From positions 6,913 to 70,912 of the forward strand of contig DATCMU010000021.1 of NCBI GenBank assembly GCA_036563245.1: DNA of 64,000 nucleotides, read 5' to 3'. The position numbers were made by a program, and so were the translations under genes. The DNA is from DATCMU01 sp036563245. GTDB taxonomy: Bacteria; Pseudomonadota; Alphaproteobacteria; Rhizobiales; Devosiaceae. The notes beneath the pieces are model-generated. The model searched no databases, had not been told where the DNA came from, and saw nothing but the letters and a program-made list of their open reading frames with translations. Positions 51,426 through 62,726 of this stretch are shown here, piece after piece; within the stretch, counting starts at the first letter, position 1, and each line of letters starts with the position of its first letter.

Positions 51426-53054
51426 TCAGGCGTCCTCGGTCTCGCCGCCCGCTGCCTGCTGGCCGCCTTCTTCCGCAAGGATGCGCCGCAGCTTTTTCAT
51501 GAGAACCAGCCGTTCCTTGTCGCTCTGGGCCTGGTGCAGTCTCTGGCTTAGCCTGATGGAGAAATCGGAGAACGCATTGTGCCAATCGAGGTTGAGCTGG
51601 GCGGGATCAATGCGCCGCTCCTCGGCCGGCACCCGAGCGCCGACGCCAGCCGCGCGCAGTTCGAAGGCGTCATCGAGCTCGGGCATGATGACCTGGTCGC
51701 CGCCCAGGCCTTCCTTCATCAGGGCGGCGCGCATGGCGATCCGACCCTGGTCCTCGCCATGGGTGAGGAAGATGGCGCCATGCGCGGGCAGCCGGCCGTT
51801 GATCCAGTCCATCAGCTCGGAGTGGTCGGCATGCGCCGAATAATTGCCGATCGAGCGGATCTGCGCCCTGACCGGCAGCATGTTGCCGTGAATACGGACT
51901 TCGCGCGCGCCAGACTGGATGACCTGACCGAGGGTGCCGGGCGCCTGGTAGCCGACAAACAGCACCGTCGCGCTGGAACGAATGATATTGGCGCGAAGGT
52001 GATGCTTGATGCGCCCGGCATCGCACATTCCGGAGGCCGACATGATGATGGCGCCCCCCTTGATCTGGTTGATCGCCTTGGATTCCTCGACGCTCTCGAC
52101 GATGCGGAACCTTGGATCGTTGAACAATTCGTCAGCGGTCAGCTCCATGTCGGCAAACATGGACGCGTATTTCTTGTAGACGGCGGTCACCTTGCGCGCG
52201 AGGGGTGAATCCAGGAACACGCGCTGCGGATTGACCTCGCCTTCCTTGATCAGGGTGCCGATGTCATGCAGCAGTTCCTGGCTGCGTTCGACAGCGAAGG
52301 TGGGAATGACCAGATTGCCACCGCGCTCCATCGCCTCGTTTATTTCTGTGCGCAGGGCCTCGCGGCGCTCCTCCAGCGTGTAGGGCGCCCGATCGCGTCC
52401 GCCATAGGTGGATTCGCAAAGGATATAGTCGAAGTCGGCCGGGGCGGACGGCTCGCGATAGAACACTTTCTCGTCCGGTCCCAGATCGCCGGAAAACAGC
52501 AAGTGCACCGGCTTGCCGTCCGCATCGGCAACCTCGACCTCGATCGAGGCCGAGCCAAGGATATGGCCCGCGTTCCAATAGCGCACCCGCACGCCTTTTC
52601 CCGGGGTCACCCACTCCTTGTAGGGATGCCCCACGCGATGCTTGAGCGCCTCGTCAGCGTCCTCGCGCCGATAGAGGGGCTCGACCGGCTTCTCGCCCCG
52701 CCGCCCGCGCTTCTTGTTCTCCCGGTCGGCCTCGAGTTCCTGGATTCCGGCTGCATCCTCGAGCAGGAACTCTTCAAGCGCGCCGGTAGGTTCGGTCGCG
52801 TGCACCGGGCCGCGATAGCCATGCGCAAACAGCTTGGGGATCAGGCCGCAATGGTCGATATGGGCATGGGTGAGCAGCACGAAGTCTATGTCCTTCGTGG
52901 CAAAGGGAAACGGCTTGAGATTGAGCTCACGGACCGTGCGATTGCCCTGGAACATGCCGCAGTCGACGAGAAACTGCCCGCCTGGATGCTCAATCCGGTA
53001 GCACGATCCGGTGACCGTGCCCGCGGCGCCGTGGAAATGCAACGTGATCGTCAT
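51426..53054 (-). CDS. Beta-CASP metallo-beta-lactamase-fold RNA-processing-like hydrolase
   Basis: This 542-residue protein has the MBL zinc motif LLTHAHIDHCGLIPKLF near 80-96, the beta-CASP domain (PTFAVERSQELLHDIGTLI; IIMSASGMCDAGRIKHHL) and the closing NYSAHADHSELMDW motif. This is the COG1236 group related to CPSF-like and Ysh1-like nucleases. A charged insertion (RENKKRGRRGEKP) and a long C-terminal tail are present. It is probably a cytoplasmic RNA nuclease; the target is unknown. Confidence 0.87.
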   Translation of the reverse strand: MTITLHFHGAAGTVTGSCYRIEHPGGQFLVDCGMFQGNRTVRELNLKPFPFATKDIDFVLLTHAHIDHCGLIPKLFAHGYRGPVHATEPTGALEEFLLEDAAGIQELEADRENKKRGRRGEKPVEPLYRREDADEALKHRVGHPYKEWVTPGKGVRVRYWNAGHILGSASIEVEVADADGKPVHLLFSGDLGPDEKVFYREPSAPADFDYILCESTYGGRDRAPYTLEERREALRTEINEAMERGGNLVIPTFAVERSQELLHDIGTLIKEGEVNPQRVFLDSPLARKVTAVYKKYASMFADMELTADELFNDPRFRIVESVEESKAINQIKGGAIIMSASGMCDAGRIKHHLRANIIRSSATVLFVGYQAPGTLGQVIQSGAREVRIHGNMLPVRAQIRSIGNYSAHADHSELMDWINGRLPAHGAIFLTHGEDQGRIAMRAALMKEGLGGDQVIMPELDDAFELRAAGVGARVPAEERRIDPAQLNLDWHNAFSDFSIRLSQRLHQAQSDKERLVLMKKLRRILAEEGGQQAAGGETEDA

Positions 53055-53152
53055 GAAACCTCTCGCTGGCAGTCGGGCGTGAATGCTCAACGCCAAGCTG
53101 GCCGAGACAGGCAAAAAGGGCAAGCCTGCGCGCGAGGTTTTTCGCTTCAGCG

Positions 53153-53704
53153 CTAGCGCGGGGCGCGTTTCGCCAGAATCCGCTGCAGGGTCCGCCGATG
53201 CATGTTGAGGCGTCGCGCGGTCTCCGAGACATTGCGGTCGCACAATTCGTAGACGCGCTGGATGTGCTCCCAGCGCACCCGGTCGGCAGACATGGGGTTT
53301 TCCGGCGGCTCGGCCTTGACCACGCCATTGGCGACGAACGCCTTGACGATATCGTCGGCGTCGGCGGGCTTGGAGAGGTAGTCCACCGCCCCCAGCTTCA
53401 CGGCCGTAACCGCGGTGGCGATATTGCCGTAGCCGGTCAGGATAACCGCACGGGCGTCCGGACGCCGCGCGTGCAGGGCAGAGACGACGTCGAGGCCGTG
53501 CCCGTCCTCCAGCCGCAGGTCGACCACCGCGAATGCGGGTGGCGCGCTTTCCACCTGCGTCAGACCCGCCGCGACGCTATCGGCGACCCGAACATCGAAG
53601 CCGCGCTTGGCCATGGCGCGTTCGAGCCGGGTAAGAAACGGCTTGTCGTCATCGACCACCAGAAGCGAGGGGTCCCTGGCCAGCAGCTCTTCGAGATCGT
53701 TCAT
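53153..53704 (-). CDS. actR: Redox response regulator ActR/RegA
   Basis: This 183-residue regulator has a receiver domain with phosphorylated D62 (FAVVDLRLEDG), the conserved VDYLSKPAD segment, and a Fis-like helix-turn-helix at the C-terminus (NVSETARRLNMHRRTLQRILAKRAPR), as in RegA/PrrA/ActR. It controls respiration, carbon and nitrogen genes in response to redox state. It follows actS by 65 bases on the same strand. Confidence 0.93.
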   Translation of the reverse strand: MNDLEELLARDPSLLVVDDDKPFLTRLERAMAKRGFDVRVADSVAAGLTQVESAPPAFAVVDLRLEDGHGLDVVSALHARRPDARAVILTGYGNIATAVTAVKLGAVDYLSKPADADDIVKAFVANGVVKAEPPENPMSADRVRWEHIQRVYELCDRNVSETARRLNMHRRTLQRILAKRAPR

Positions 53705-53769
53705 CGTCTTTCCCCAAAATCGCCGCAACTTACTGCGACCTACGCGCAAAGGTCAAAGGCGGATCGTTT

Positions 53770-55074
53770 TCACGATGTCGCCTCGATGCCGTGCGGCCAC
53801 ACGATCTCGACCCTGGCGTGCCCCTTTGGCGAGCTGTTCGCAAAGGACAGCCGCGCGCCGGTGCGTTCCAGAAGGGTCTTGGCGATGAAGACCCCCAGCC
53901 CCAGTCCACCGGGCTCTGAATCCTCGGCGCCTGCCCGTTCGCGAGGACGCGAGGTGAGATATGGCTCGCCCAGATGGGCGACCATGTCGAGGGGAAAGCC
54001 CGGACCATCATCATCGATGACGACCGCGATGCGCTCGCCGGCCACGCTGCATGAGATCTGGACGCGGGTGCGCGCGAAATGGGCGGCATTCTCGATGAGG
54101 TTGCCAATGCCGTAGAGCAGGCCGACATTGCGCGGGATCAGCGGCTCCGTCGCGCCCTCATCCGGCAGCACGATCGCCTTGCCAAGCCTTTCATAGGGCT
54201 TTGCGACTTCGGCGATCAGTTCGTGCAGGGGAATTGCCGCGAACGGTTCCGCGCTCCCGGCCTCCAGATTGCGCAGCTTGGTGAGGATGGCGCGGCAGCG
54301 CCCGGCCTGCTCGATGATCAGTTCGACATCGTCGGCCAGCGCGCCCGGCTCGACATCGGTGCGCATTTCCTTGGCGGCAAGGGCAATCGTGGCCAGCGGG
54401 GTGCCCAGTTCATGCGCGGCGGCGGCAGCCAGCCCGTCCAGCGCCCGCAAATGCTGCTGGCGGGAAAGCGCCAGTTCGGTCGCGGTGAGCGCATCGGCAA
54501 GCTGGCGCGCCTCGTGTGCGACGCGATTGGTGTAGGCAGCGATGAAGGCAACGCCGCACAGCAGCGAAACCCAGATCCCGACGACATAGAGATCGTCGAG
54601 CACCAGGGGGGTGGCGGGATCCCACGGCAGCGGCAAATGGTAGACCGCCAGGATGCTGGCCAGCACCGCGACGAACAGCGCAAGCAGCGCCGTCTCGGTC
54701 TGGGGCAGGATGGTGGCGGAAACCGAAACCGGGGCAAGCAGCAGCAGGGAGAACGGGTTCTCCAGACCGCCGGTGAGAAACAGCAGTCCGGCAAGCTGGG
54801 CGGTATCGAAGCCGAGCTGGCAGGCGGCAAGCAGGCGGTTGGGCCGGTGACCGGCGCCGTAGCGCAGGATCACGAAGAGATTGAATGCGGCGGACAGGCC
54901 CACCAGCGTCAGGCACCCCAGAAGCGGCAGATCGAAGCCGAGATGGATCGAGACGAACAGTACCCCGGCAAGCTGACCGATAATCGCCAGCCAGCGCAGC
55001 CGAACCAGCGTCTGCAGCCGAAGCGGGCGGTGGTTGGCGGTAGCCGGCGGGCTCGGCCGAGCGGTGTCGGACAT
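53770..55074 (-). CDS. actS: Redox sensor histidine kinase ActS/RegB
   Basis: This 434-residue kinase has six helices in the N-terminal half, the quinone-site motif GGLENPF at 102-108, the H-box AAAHELGTPLATIALAAKEM with H221, and the redox-active C260 in GRCRAILTKLRNL. These are the diagnostic RegB features. It senses the ubiquinone pool and signals to ActR. Confidence 0.94.
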   Translation of the reverse strand: MSDTARPSPPATANHRPLRLQTLVRLRWLAIIGQLAGVLFVSIHLGFDLPLLGCLTLVGLSAAFNLFVILRYGAGHRPNRLLAACQLGFDTAQLAGLLFLTGGLENPFSLLLLAPVSVSATILPQTETALLALFVAVLASILAVYHLPLPWDPATPLVLDDLYVVGIWVSLLCGVAFIAAYTNRVAHEARQLADALTATELALSRQQHLRALDGLAAAAAHELGTPLATIALAAKEMRTDVEPGALADDVELIIEQAGRCRAILTKLRNLEAGSAEPFAAIPLHELIAEVAKPYERLGKAIVLPDEGATEPLIPRNVGLLYGIGNLIENAAHFARTRVQISCSVAGERIAVVIDDDGPGFPLDMVAHLGEPYLTSRPRERAGAEDSEPGGLGLGVFIAKTLLERTGARLSFANSSPKGHARVEIVWPHGIEATS

Positions 55075-55240
55075 GACAGTCTGCCCTTTCAAACCGCCTG
55101 TCCGAGGCAGGAAATGCCCGGAAAAGGCGCGCCTATGGGATCAGCTCTTGACGATTTCAAGGGCGAAAATCGGACATCGGCATTCTTGACCGGGGCGGCG
55201 GGGGTCCCACATCAACCGTGTTCGTGACTGGGAGGTTACA

Positions 55241-55696
55241 ATGAACACTGCAATAGTCAAACCCGCTTGGTCACCCTTGACCATAGCTCTGATGGTGCTT
55301 GGTTTTTTCGTGTTCTGGCCCCTTGGGATGGCCGTGCTCGCCTATATCTTGTGGGGCGAGTATTTCGGTGGTTCGCAGGATCGGGCGGAACGCTGGATCA
55401 GCAAGCAGAAACAATGGGTCAGCGGGAGCCGCAATGGCCGCCGGCATGGTTGCCACGGCTCGCGCGGGGATTCCAGCGGCAATGCCGCGTTCGATGCCTA
55501 TCGCGATGAGCAGCTCAAACGGCTCGACGAGGAACGCCGCCGCCTCGACGAAGAGATCGGCGCGTTCCAGGACTACATGCACAACCTGCGCATGGCCCGC
55601 GACCGCGAGGAATTCGACCGCTACATGCGCGAACGCAAGGAGAGCCGCTACCAGAGCGGCGATCAGGGCGGCCGCGAGACGCCCCCGGCCTACTGA
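55241..55696 (+). CDS. DUF2852 membrane protein
   Basis: This 151-residue protein has one hydrophobic region (LTIALMVLGFFVFWPLGMAVLAYILWGEY, about 12-40), a polar linker, and a charged coiled-coil-like stretch (DEQLKRLDEERRRLDEEIGAFQDYMHNLRMARDREEFDRYM). This matches DUF2852, which is largely confined to alphaproteobacteria. Function unknown. GGGAGG precedes the ATG, and a strong terminator follows. Confidence 0.85.
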   Translation: MNTAIVKPAWSPLTIALMVLGFFVFWPLGMAVLAYILWGEYFGGSQDRAERWISKQKQWVSGSRNGRRHGCHGSRGDSSGNAAFDAYRDEQLKRLDEERRRLDEEIGAFQDYMHNLRMARDREEFDRYMRERKESRYQSGDQGGRETPPAY

Positions 55697-55752
55697 TCGG
55701 CGGCAAGCTCCCCCAAGACGGCGGGCCCTGCCTGGCGAGGCCCGGTGTCGGC

Positions 55753-55788
55753 AGGCGCCTTCCGGAAACGGAAGGCGCCTTGTTTTTT
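55753..55788 (+). terminator. Strong intrinsic terminator after DUF2852 gene
   Basis: A perfect 12-base stem (AGGCGCCTTCCG / CGGAAGGCGCCT) with a GAAA tetraloop is followed directly by TGTTTTTT. This is the clearest intrinsic terminator in the window. Confidence 0.92.
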
Positions 55789-55859
55789 GGCAGCGCGCGC
55801 CCGACGCTCCAGATAAACTTCGCGGAATACGCGAATCGGTGCGATCCGAAGGCAGGTAA

Positions 55860-56594
55860 ATGGGGTTTTTCGGACAAGGCCGCTGGCCACCAAGCCTTGA
55901 AGCGCCGCTGCAGGATGGCCCTGTGGCGGTGGACGTGCGCGTGCATCCGCGCGCCAGGGGCTATCGGCTGACGGTCACTTCATCCGGCGCCGCGCGGTTG
56001 ACGGTGCCCCCGCATGGGCGGCGGCGCGAAGCGGAGGATTTTCTCAGGCGCCACGCAGGCTGGCTCGAAGCCAGACTGGCGAGGACGCCCGACCGGGTTC
56101 CGTTCGACGATGGCGCGCGCGTGCCACTGCGCGGGGTCGATCATGTCATCGTTGCGACCGGGAAGCTTCGCGGGACGGTGTCGATCGCCGGCATGGGGCC
56201 GGAACCGGCGCTTCTGGTGCCGGGCGGGCCGGATCACCTGGCAAGGCGACTGATCGACTTCCTCAAGCGCGAAGCCAAGACGGACCTCGAGGCGCAGGTC
56301 GCTATCCATGCGCGTACGCTCGGCGTGAGGCCGACCGCGATCCGCCTGCGCGACCAGTCGGCGCGCTGGGGCAGTTGCGCAAGTTCCGGGCGGCTCAACT
56401 TCAACTGGCGGCTGATCATGGCGCCGGGCTTCGTGCTCGACTATGTCGCCGCGCATGAAGTTGCGCATCTGGTGGAAATGAATCATTCGCCCGCATTCTG
56501 GGCGGCGGTGGAGCGCGCCTTGCCCGACATGAAGCGGGGCCGCGCCTGGCTCAAGGCCAATGGCGGCAGGTTGATGGCCTATGGCGAACGGTGA
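55860..56594 (+). CDS. YgjP-like (DUF45) zinc metallopeptidase
   Basis: This 244-residue protein has the M48-related zinc motif HEVAHLVEMNHSPAFW near 201-216 and the family signature RDQSARWGSCASSGRLNFNWRL. It is a cytoplasmic metallopeptidase-like protein of uncertain substrate. Its final codons (GER-stop) are written in bases that resemble the start of a nearby repeat unit (CGAACGGTGAA). Confidence 0.85.
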   Translation: MGFFGQGRWPPSLEAPLQDGPVAVDVRVHPRARGYRLTVTSSGAARLTVPPHGRRREAEDFLRRHAGWLEARLARTPDRVPFDDGARVPLRGVDHVIVATGKLRGTVSIAGMGPEPALLVPGGPDHLARRLIDFLKREAKTDLEAQVAIHARTLGVRPTAIRLRDQSARWGSCASSGRLNFNWRLIMAPGFVLDYVAAHEVAHLVEMNHSPAFWAAVERALPDMKRGRAWLKANGGRLMAYGER

Positions 56595-56615
56595 AACCGG
56601 GCCTGGTCGCAATTG

Positions 56616-56682
56616 CGGAACGATAAACCGGCATCCATCCCCGGGTCGAGCCCGAGGACAGGCTTCACCTGGAAACGCCTGA
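56616..56682. repeat. Dispersed repeat interrupted by a REP-like palindrome
   Basis: The flanks CGGAACGATAAACCGGCATCCA and CTTCACCTGGAAACGCCTGA match the unit at 56701-56746. Between them lies a 25-base insert (56638-56662) containing a near-perfect palindrome CCCCGGG-TCGAG-CCCGAGG. This looks like a REP-like element inside an older repeat copy. Confidence 0.6.
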
Positions 56683-56700
56683 ATCTACTGGTTGTGCGCG

Positions 56701-56746
56701 TTTCCGAACGGTGAACCGGCATCCACTTCACCTGGAAATGCCCTAG
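56701..56746. repeat. Uninterrupted repeat unit ending in the PBP stop codon
   Basis: The unit runs CCGAACGGTGAACCGGC...CTTCACCTGGAAATGCCCTAG. Its last 32 bases align without gaps to 48316-48347. The CTA at 56743-56745 is the complement of the TAG stop of the penicillin-binding protein gene. Confidence 0.62.
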
Positions 56747-58806
56747 CCTCCGCCGCCGAACCACTGGTTGATCAGGTCGACCAGCGTCCTGGGCTTGTCC
56801 GCGGCAGGCCGGTTGTCGGGCGGCGGGGTCTGGTCCGGTGTGGCACCATAGGCCCCCGGCAGCGCGACCGGCGAGAGGCCCTTGTGGGCCACAGCCATGA
56901 ATTTCGACCAGATTTCCGCCGGATACGAGCCGCCGCCCACCCGGTTCATCGGCGATCCGTCGTCATTGCCGACCCAGACGCCCGTGACCATGTGCGCGGT
57001 GTAGCCCACGAACATGGCATCGCGGTAGTTCTGGGTGGTGCCGGTCTTGCCCGCCACCGGCCAGCCATCGAGATGGGCGTTCCTGGCGGTGCCGATATCG
57101 ACGGCATTGGACAGCATCTCGTTCATCATCGCCACGTTCTGCGGCGATACGACCCGGCCCGGTCCGGACGGGATGTCCTGGTAGAGAACCTTGCCGTCGG
57201 ACGTATCGATCGAGGTGATCACATGCGGGATCACGCCCAGCCCGCCATTGGCAAAGGGCGCATAGGCACCGGTCAGTTCGAGCAGGGATACCTCGGACGT
57301 GCCGAGCGCTATGGACGGCACGGCCTCGATCGGCGTCGAAATGCCGAGCCGGAGCGCGGTATCGACGATGTTCTGCGGCCCCACGTCTATGGCGAGGCGC
57401 GCCGCCACGGTGTTCAGCGAGTAGGCGAGCGCGTCCTTGAGCTTGATCTTGCCGAAATACTTGTGCTCGGCGTTTTCGGGCTGCCAACCGTTGTAGTCGA
57501 GCGGCTTGTCCTCGACGATGGTGGACGGCGTGTAGCCGTGCTCGAGGGCCGTCAGGTAGACGATGGGCTTGAAGGCGGAACCGGGCTGGCGATGGGCGGT
57601 GACCGCCCGGTTATACTGGCTTTTGGCGTAGTCTACGCCGCCGACCAGCGCCCGGACGGCGCCATCGGTATCCATGGCGACCAGCGCGCCCTGCGAAAAA
57701 TTGTGAGCCTGCCCATTCTGGCTGACCGCCTCGCGGATCAGGAATTCGCCTTCCTTCTGCAGGTCCCAGTTGATCGTGGTGTGGACCACCACGTCCTGGG
57801 TGACATCGCCGATATAGGACTGCATCAGGGATTCCACCCAATCGGCCACATAGTATTCGGCGCCGGGTACCCGGGTCCGGATATGCTCGTTGGGATCGAT
57901 GGTTGCGGCCTGGGCTTCCTTTTCGCTGATATAGCCTTCCTCGGCCATGGCCCCCAGAACGATGCGCGCGCGGGCGGCCGCGGCCTGCGGATTGCGGTTG
58001 GGGTCGAGCCGGGAGGGGGCCTGGAGAAGGCCGGCGAGGATCGCCGCCTCGCTCAACGACAGGTTACGCGCCGACTTGCCGAAATATTTCTGGGCCGCCG
58101 CCTCGATGCCGTAGGCGCCCGAGCCGAAATACATGCGGTTGAGATAGAGTTCGAGGATCTGGTCCTTGCTGTAGTTGTGCTCCAGCCAGAGCGCGAGCAG
58201 GGCCTCCTGCACCTTGCGTCCCAGCGTCTGGTCGGGGGTGAGGAACAGGTTCTTGGCCAGTTGCTGGGTGATGGTGGACCCGCCACCCACGATACGGCCG
58301 TGGGTCACCAGATTGACTGCGGCGCGGGCGATGCCGATGGGATCGAGGCCGAAATGCTCGTAGAAGCGCCGGTCCTCGATGGAAATCACCGCTTCGGGCA
58401 CATAGGCGGGCAGGTCGCGCAGGGCCACCGCCTGCCCCCCCATCTTGCCGCGATTGGATATGAGCCGCCCGTCGGCGGCGACGATCTCGATATTGGGCGG
58501 ACGCTTGGGTACCGCCCAGGTGTTCGAGGATGGCAGTTGCAGCGCGTAATAGGCGACGATGCCGGCGACGGCGATGCCGCCCCAGATGGCGAGCACGAAG
58601 CCCCAGTAGAAGAGCTTGAAGAAGAAGCGCCCCACGGTGAGCGGCTGTCTGGTCCTGGACTTCCTGGGCGTCGATTTCGTCTTGCGCGGCTGCGCCTTGC
58701 CTTTTTGCGGCTTGGCCGAATCCTTGCCTCGAGCCTTGCCCTTGGCGCCTTTGCGCGACTTTGGCCCGCCGCCGACACGATCCTCGGGTGAAACGCGTAA
58801 ATCCAT
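56743..58806 (-). CDS. Class A penicillin-binding protein (PBP1A-like)
   Basis: This 687-residue bifunctional peptidoglycan synthase has a long basic N-terminus (lysine-, arginine- and proline-rich, residues 10-55), one helix (about 66-90), a GT51 glycosyltransferase domain (EDRRFYEHFGLDPIG; GGSTITQQLAKNLFL) and a transpeptidase domain with GSAFKPIVYLTAL (active serine), SLN and KTGTTQN. It builds cell-wall strands at the inner membrane. It is the only gene between the repeats and the gyrB block. Confidence 0.95.
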   Translation of the reverse strand: MDLRVSPEDRVGGGPKSRKGAKGKARGKDSAKPQKGKAQPRKTKSTPRKSRTRQPLTVGRFFFKLFYWGFVLAIWGGIAVAGIVAYYALQLPSSNTWAVPKRPPNIEIVAADGRLISNRGKMGGQAVALRDLPAYVPEAVISIEDRRFYEHFGLDPIGIARAAVNLVTHGRIVGGGSTITQQLAKNLFLTPDQTLGRKVQEALLALWLEHNYSKDQILELYLNRMYFGSGAYGIEAAAQKYFGKSARNLSLSEAAILAGLLQAPSRLDPNRNPQAAAARARIVLGAMAEEGYISEKEAQAATIDPNEHIRTRVPGAEYYVADWVESLMQSYIGDVTQDVVVHTTINWDLQKEGEFLIREAVSQNGQAHNFSQGALVAMDTDGAVRALVGGVDYAKSQYNRAVTAHRQPGSAFKPIVYLTALEHGYTPSTIVEDKPLDYNGWQPENAEHKYFGKIKLKDALAYSLNTVAARLAIDVGPQNIVDTALRLGISTPIEAVPSIALGTSEVSLLELTGAYAPFANGGLGVIPHVITSIDTSDGKVLYQDIPSGPGRVVSPQNVAMMNEMLSNAVDIGTARNAHLDGWPVAGKTGTTQNYRDAMFVGYTAHMVTGVWVGNDDGSPMNRVGGGSYPAEIWSKFMAVAHKGLSPVALPGAYGATPDQTPPPDNRPAADKPRTLVDLINQWFGGGG

Positions 58807-59010
58807 CGCCTCGTCCTGACGGGTGCGGACTGTTCAGCCCGCGCCAACCGTCATCTGGGCGGCCCGCCGACCGGCGCGGCCACCTGCCACCTCAAAATCC
58901 ATAAACGCCCTGTCCCTGTCTTCATGCGCAAATGTGGCCGGTTTATGTGACCGGGCCCGCGAATGCGCCGCGACGGACGGCGAACCTGAGGATCAACAAT
59001 GCAGTTGTCG

Positions 59011-61440
<2,430 letters not shown>

Positions 61441-61561
61441 GCCCGAATCGGGGTTGTTTCGATGTGGTACCGTTCTAGCGGATCACACCATTATCCCCAA
61501 GCAAAATGGCCGTTTTTCGCCCCTTTTCGCCGGTATTTCGGGCCTTTTCGACGCCTTGCGT

Positions 61562-62677
61562 TCACCCTTTGCGCGAAAGGCGCCCATTATCGACCGTGAC
61601 CGCCTGCTGACGCTCTCCAAGGGCGTCGAAGAGCATGGGGTCCGTGCCCGTCATCCAGCATTGGGTCCCAAGCGCATCAAGGGCACGGAAAAGCGCGGCG
61701 CGGCGCTCCGGATCGAGATGCGCCGCCACTTCGTCGAGCAGCAGGATCGGCGCAATTCCGGTCATGCGATCCACGAGACGCGCGTGGGCCAGCACCAGTC
61801 CGATCAACAGCGCCTTTTGCTCGCCGGTCGAGCACAGCTCCGCGGGCATGGCCTTCTGGCGGTGGGTCACGCAGAAATCGACGCGGTGCGGGCCCGATAT
61901 CGTGCGCCCGGCCGCGCGGTCGAGCGCGCGCGAACCGCGCCAGACCTCGCGCAGGCGCGTTTCAAGCGCTGTCGAGGACACCCAGGCCTCCCCCTCGTCA
62001 AGGAGCGCGGTCATGGCAAGATCGGCAGCGGGAAAGGCGTCTTCCTCGATGCTCTCCGAGGCCAGCCGCTGCAGGTGCATCATCGTTTCGGCGCGGGCGA
62101 AATGGATGGCGCCGGCATGCTCGGCCATCTGCGCCTCGATCGCGGTGAGCCAGGCAGGATCGCCGTCCTCCTCGAGCAACCGGTTGCGTTGCCGCATGGC
62201 GTTTTCATAGGCCGAGGCAGAGGTCCCGTGGCCGGGGATGAGGGTTGACACCAACCTGTCGAGAAAGCGCCGCCTGTCCGACGCACCACCGCGAAACAGG
62301 CCATCCATGTCGGGGGTGAGCCACAACAGCCGCACCCAGGCAGTCATTTCCTCGATCGTTCTGGCGTTGGCGCCATTTATCCGGACACGCCTCGCGCCGG
62401 CCCCCGGGCTTGGGCCGGTGCCGATATCAACCGGCCCGGCAGGAGTTTCAACTGTTGCGGCCACGGCCCAGTCGCCGCCTCCGCCATGCTGGCACAGGCT
62501 GTCGAACGGCGCGCGGCGCAGGCCGCGGCCGGGCGCCAGAAGCGAGACGGCTTCGAGAAGATTGGTCTTGCCCGACCCGTTGCGCCCGGTGAGCACCACA
62601 TGGCGCTGGTCAAGGTCGAGCGCCGCCGCGGCGTAGTTGCGGAACTGGCTGAGGCGAAGTCGCGATATGTAGCGCAT
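61562..62677 (-). CDS. recF: Recombination protein RecF
   Basis: This 371-residue SMC-like ATPase has Walker A GRNGSGKTNLLEA near 34-46, a signature region (CSTGEQKALLIGL) and Walker B (ILLLDEVAAHLD). It loads RecA with RecO and RecR at gapped DNA. It follows dnaN by 49 bases, probably in one operon. Confidence 0.95.
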   Translation of the reverse strand: MRYISRLRLSQFRNYAAAALDLDQRHVVLTGRNGSGKTNLLEAVSLLAPGRGLRRAPFDSLCQHGGGGDWAVAATVETPAGPVDIGTGPSPGAGARRVRINGANARTIEEMTAWVRLLWLTPDMDGLFRGGASDRRRFLDRLVSTLIPGHGTSASAYENAMRQRNRLLEEDGDPAWLTAIEAQMAEHAGAIHFARAETMMHLQRLASESIEEDAFPAADLAMTALLDEGEAWVSSTALETRLREVWRGSRALDRAAGRTISGPHRVDFCVTHRQKAMPAELCSTGEQKALLIGLVLAHARLVDRMTGIAPILLLDEVAAHLDPERRAALFRALDALGTQCWMTGTDPMLFDALGERQQAVTVDNGRLSRKG

Positions 62678-62726
62678 GGCTCAGGGCATCCCGACGTCGC
62701 GCGGCAAGATGCCCCGCGCCTTGGGG

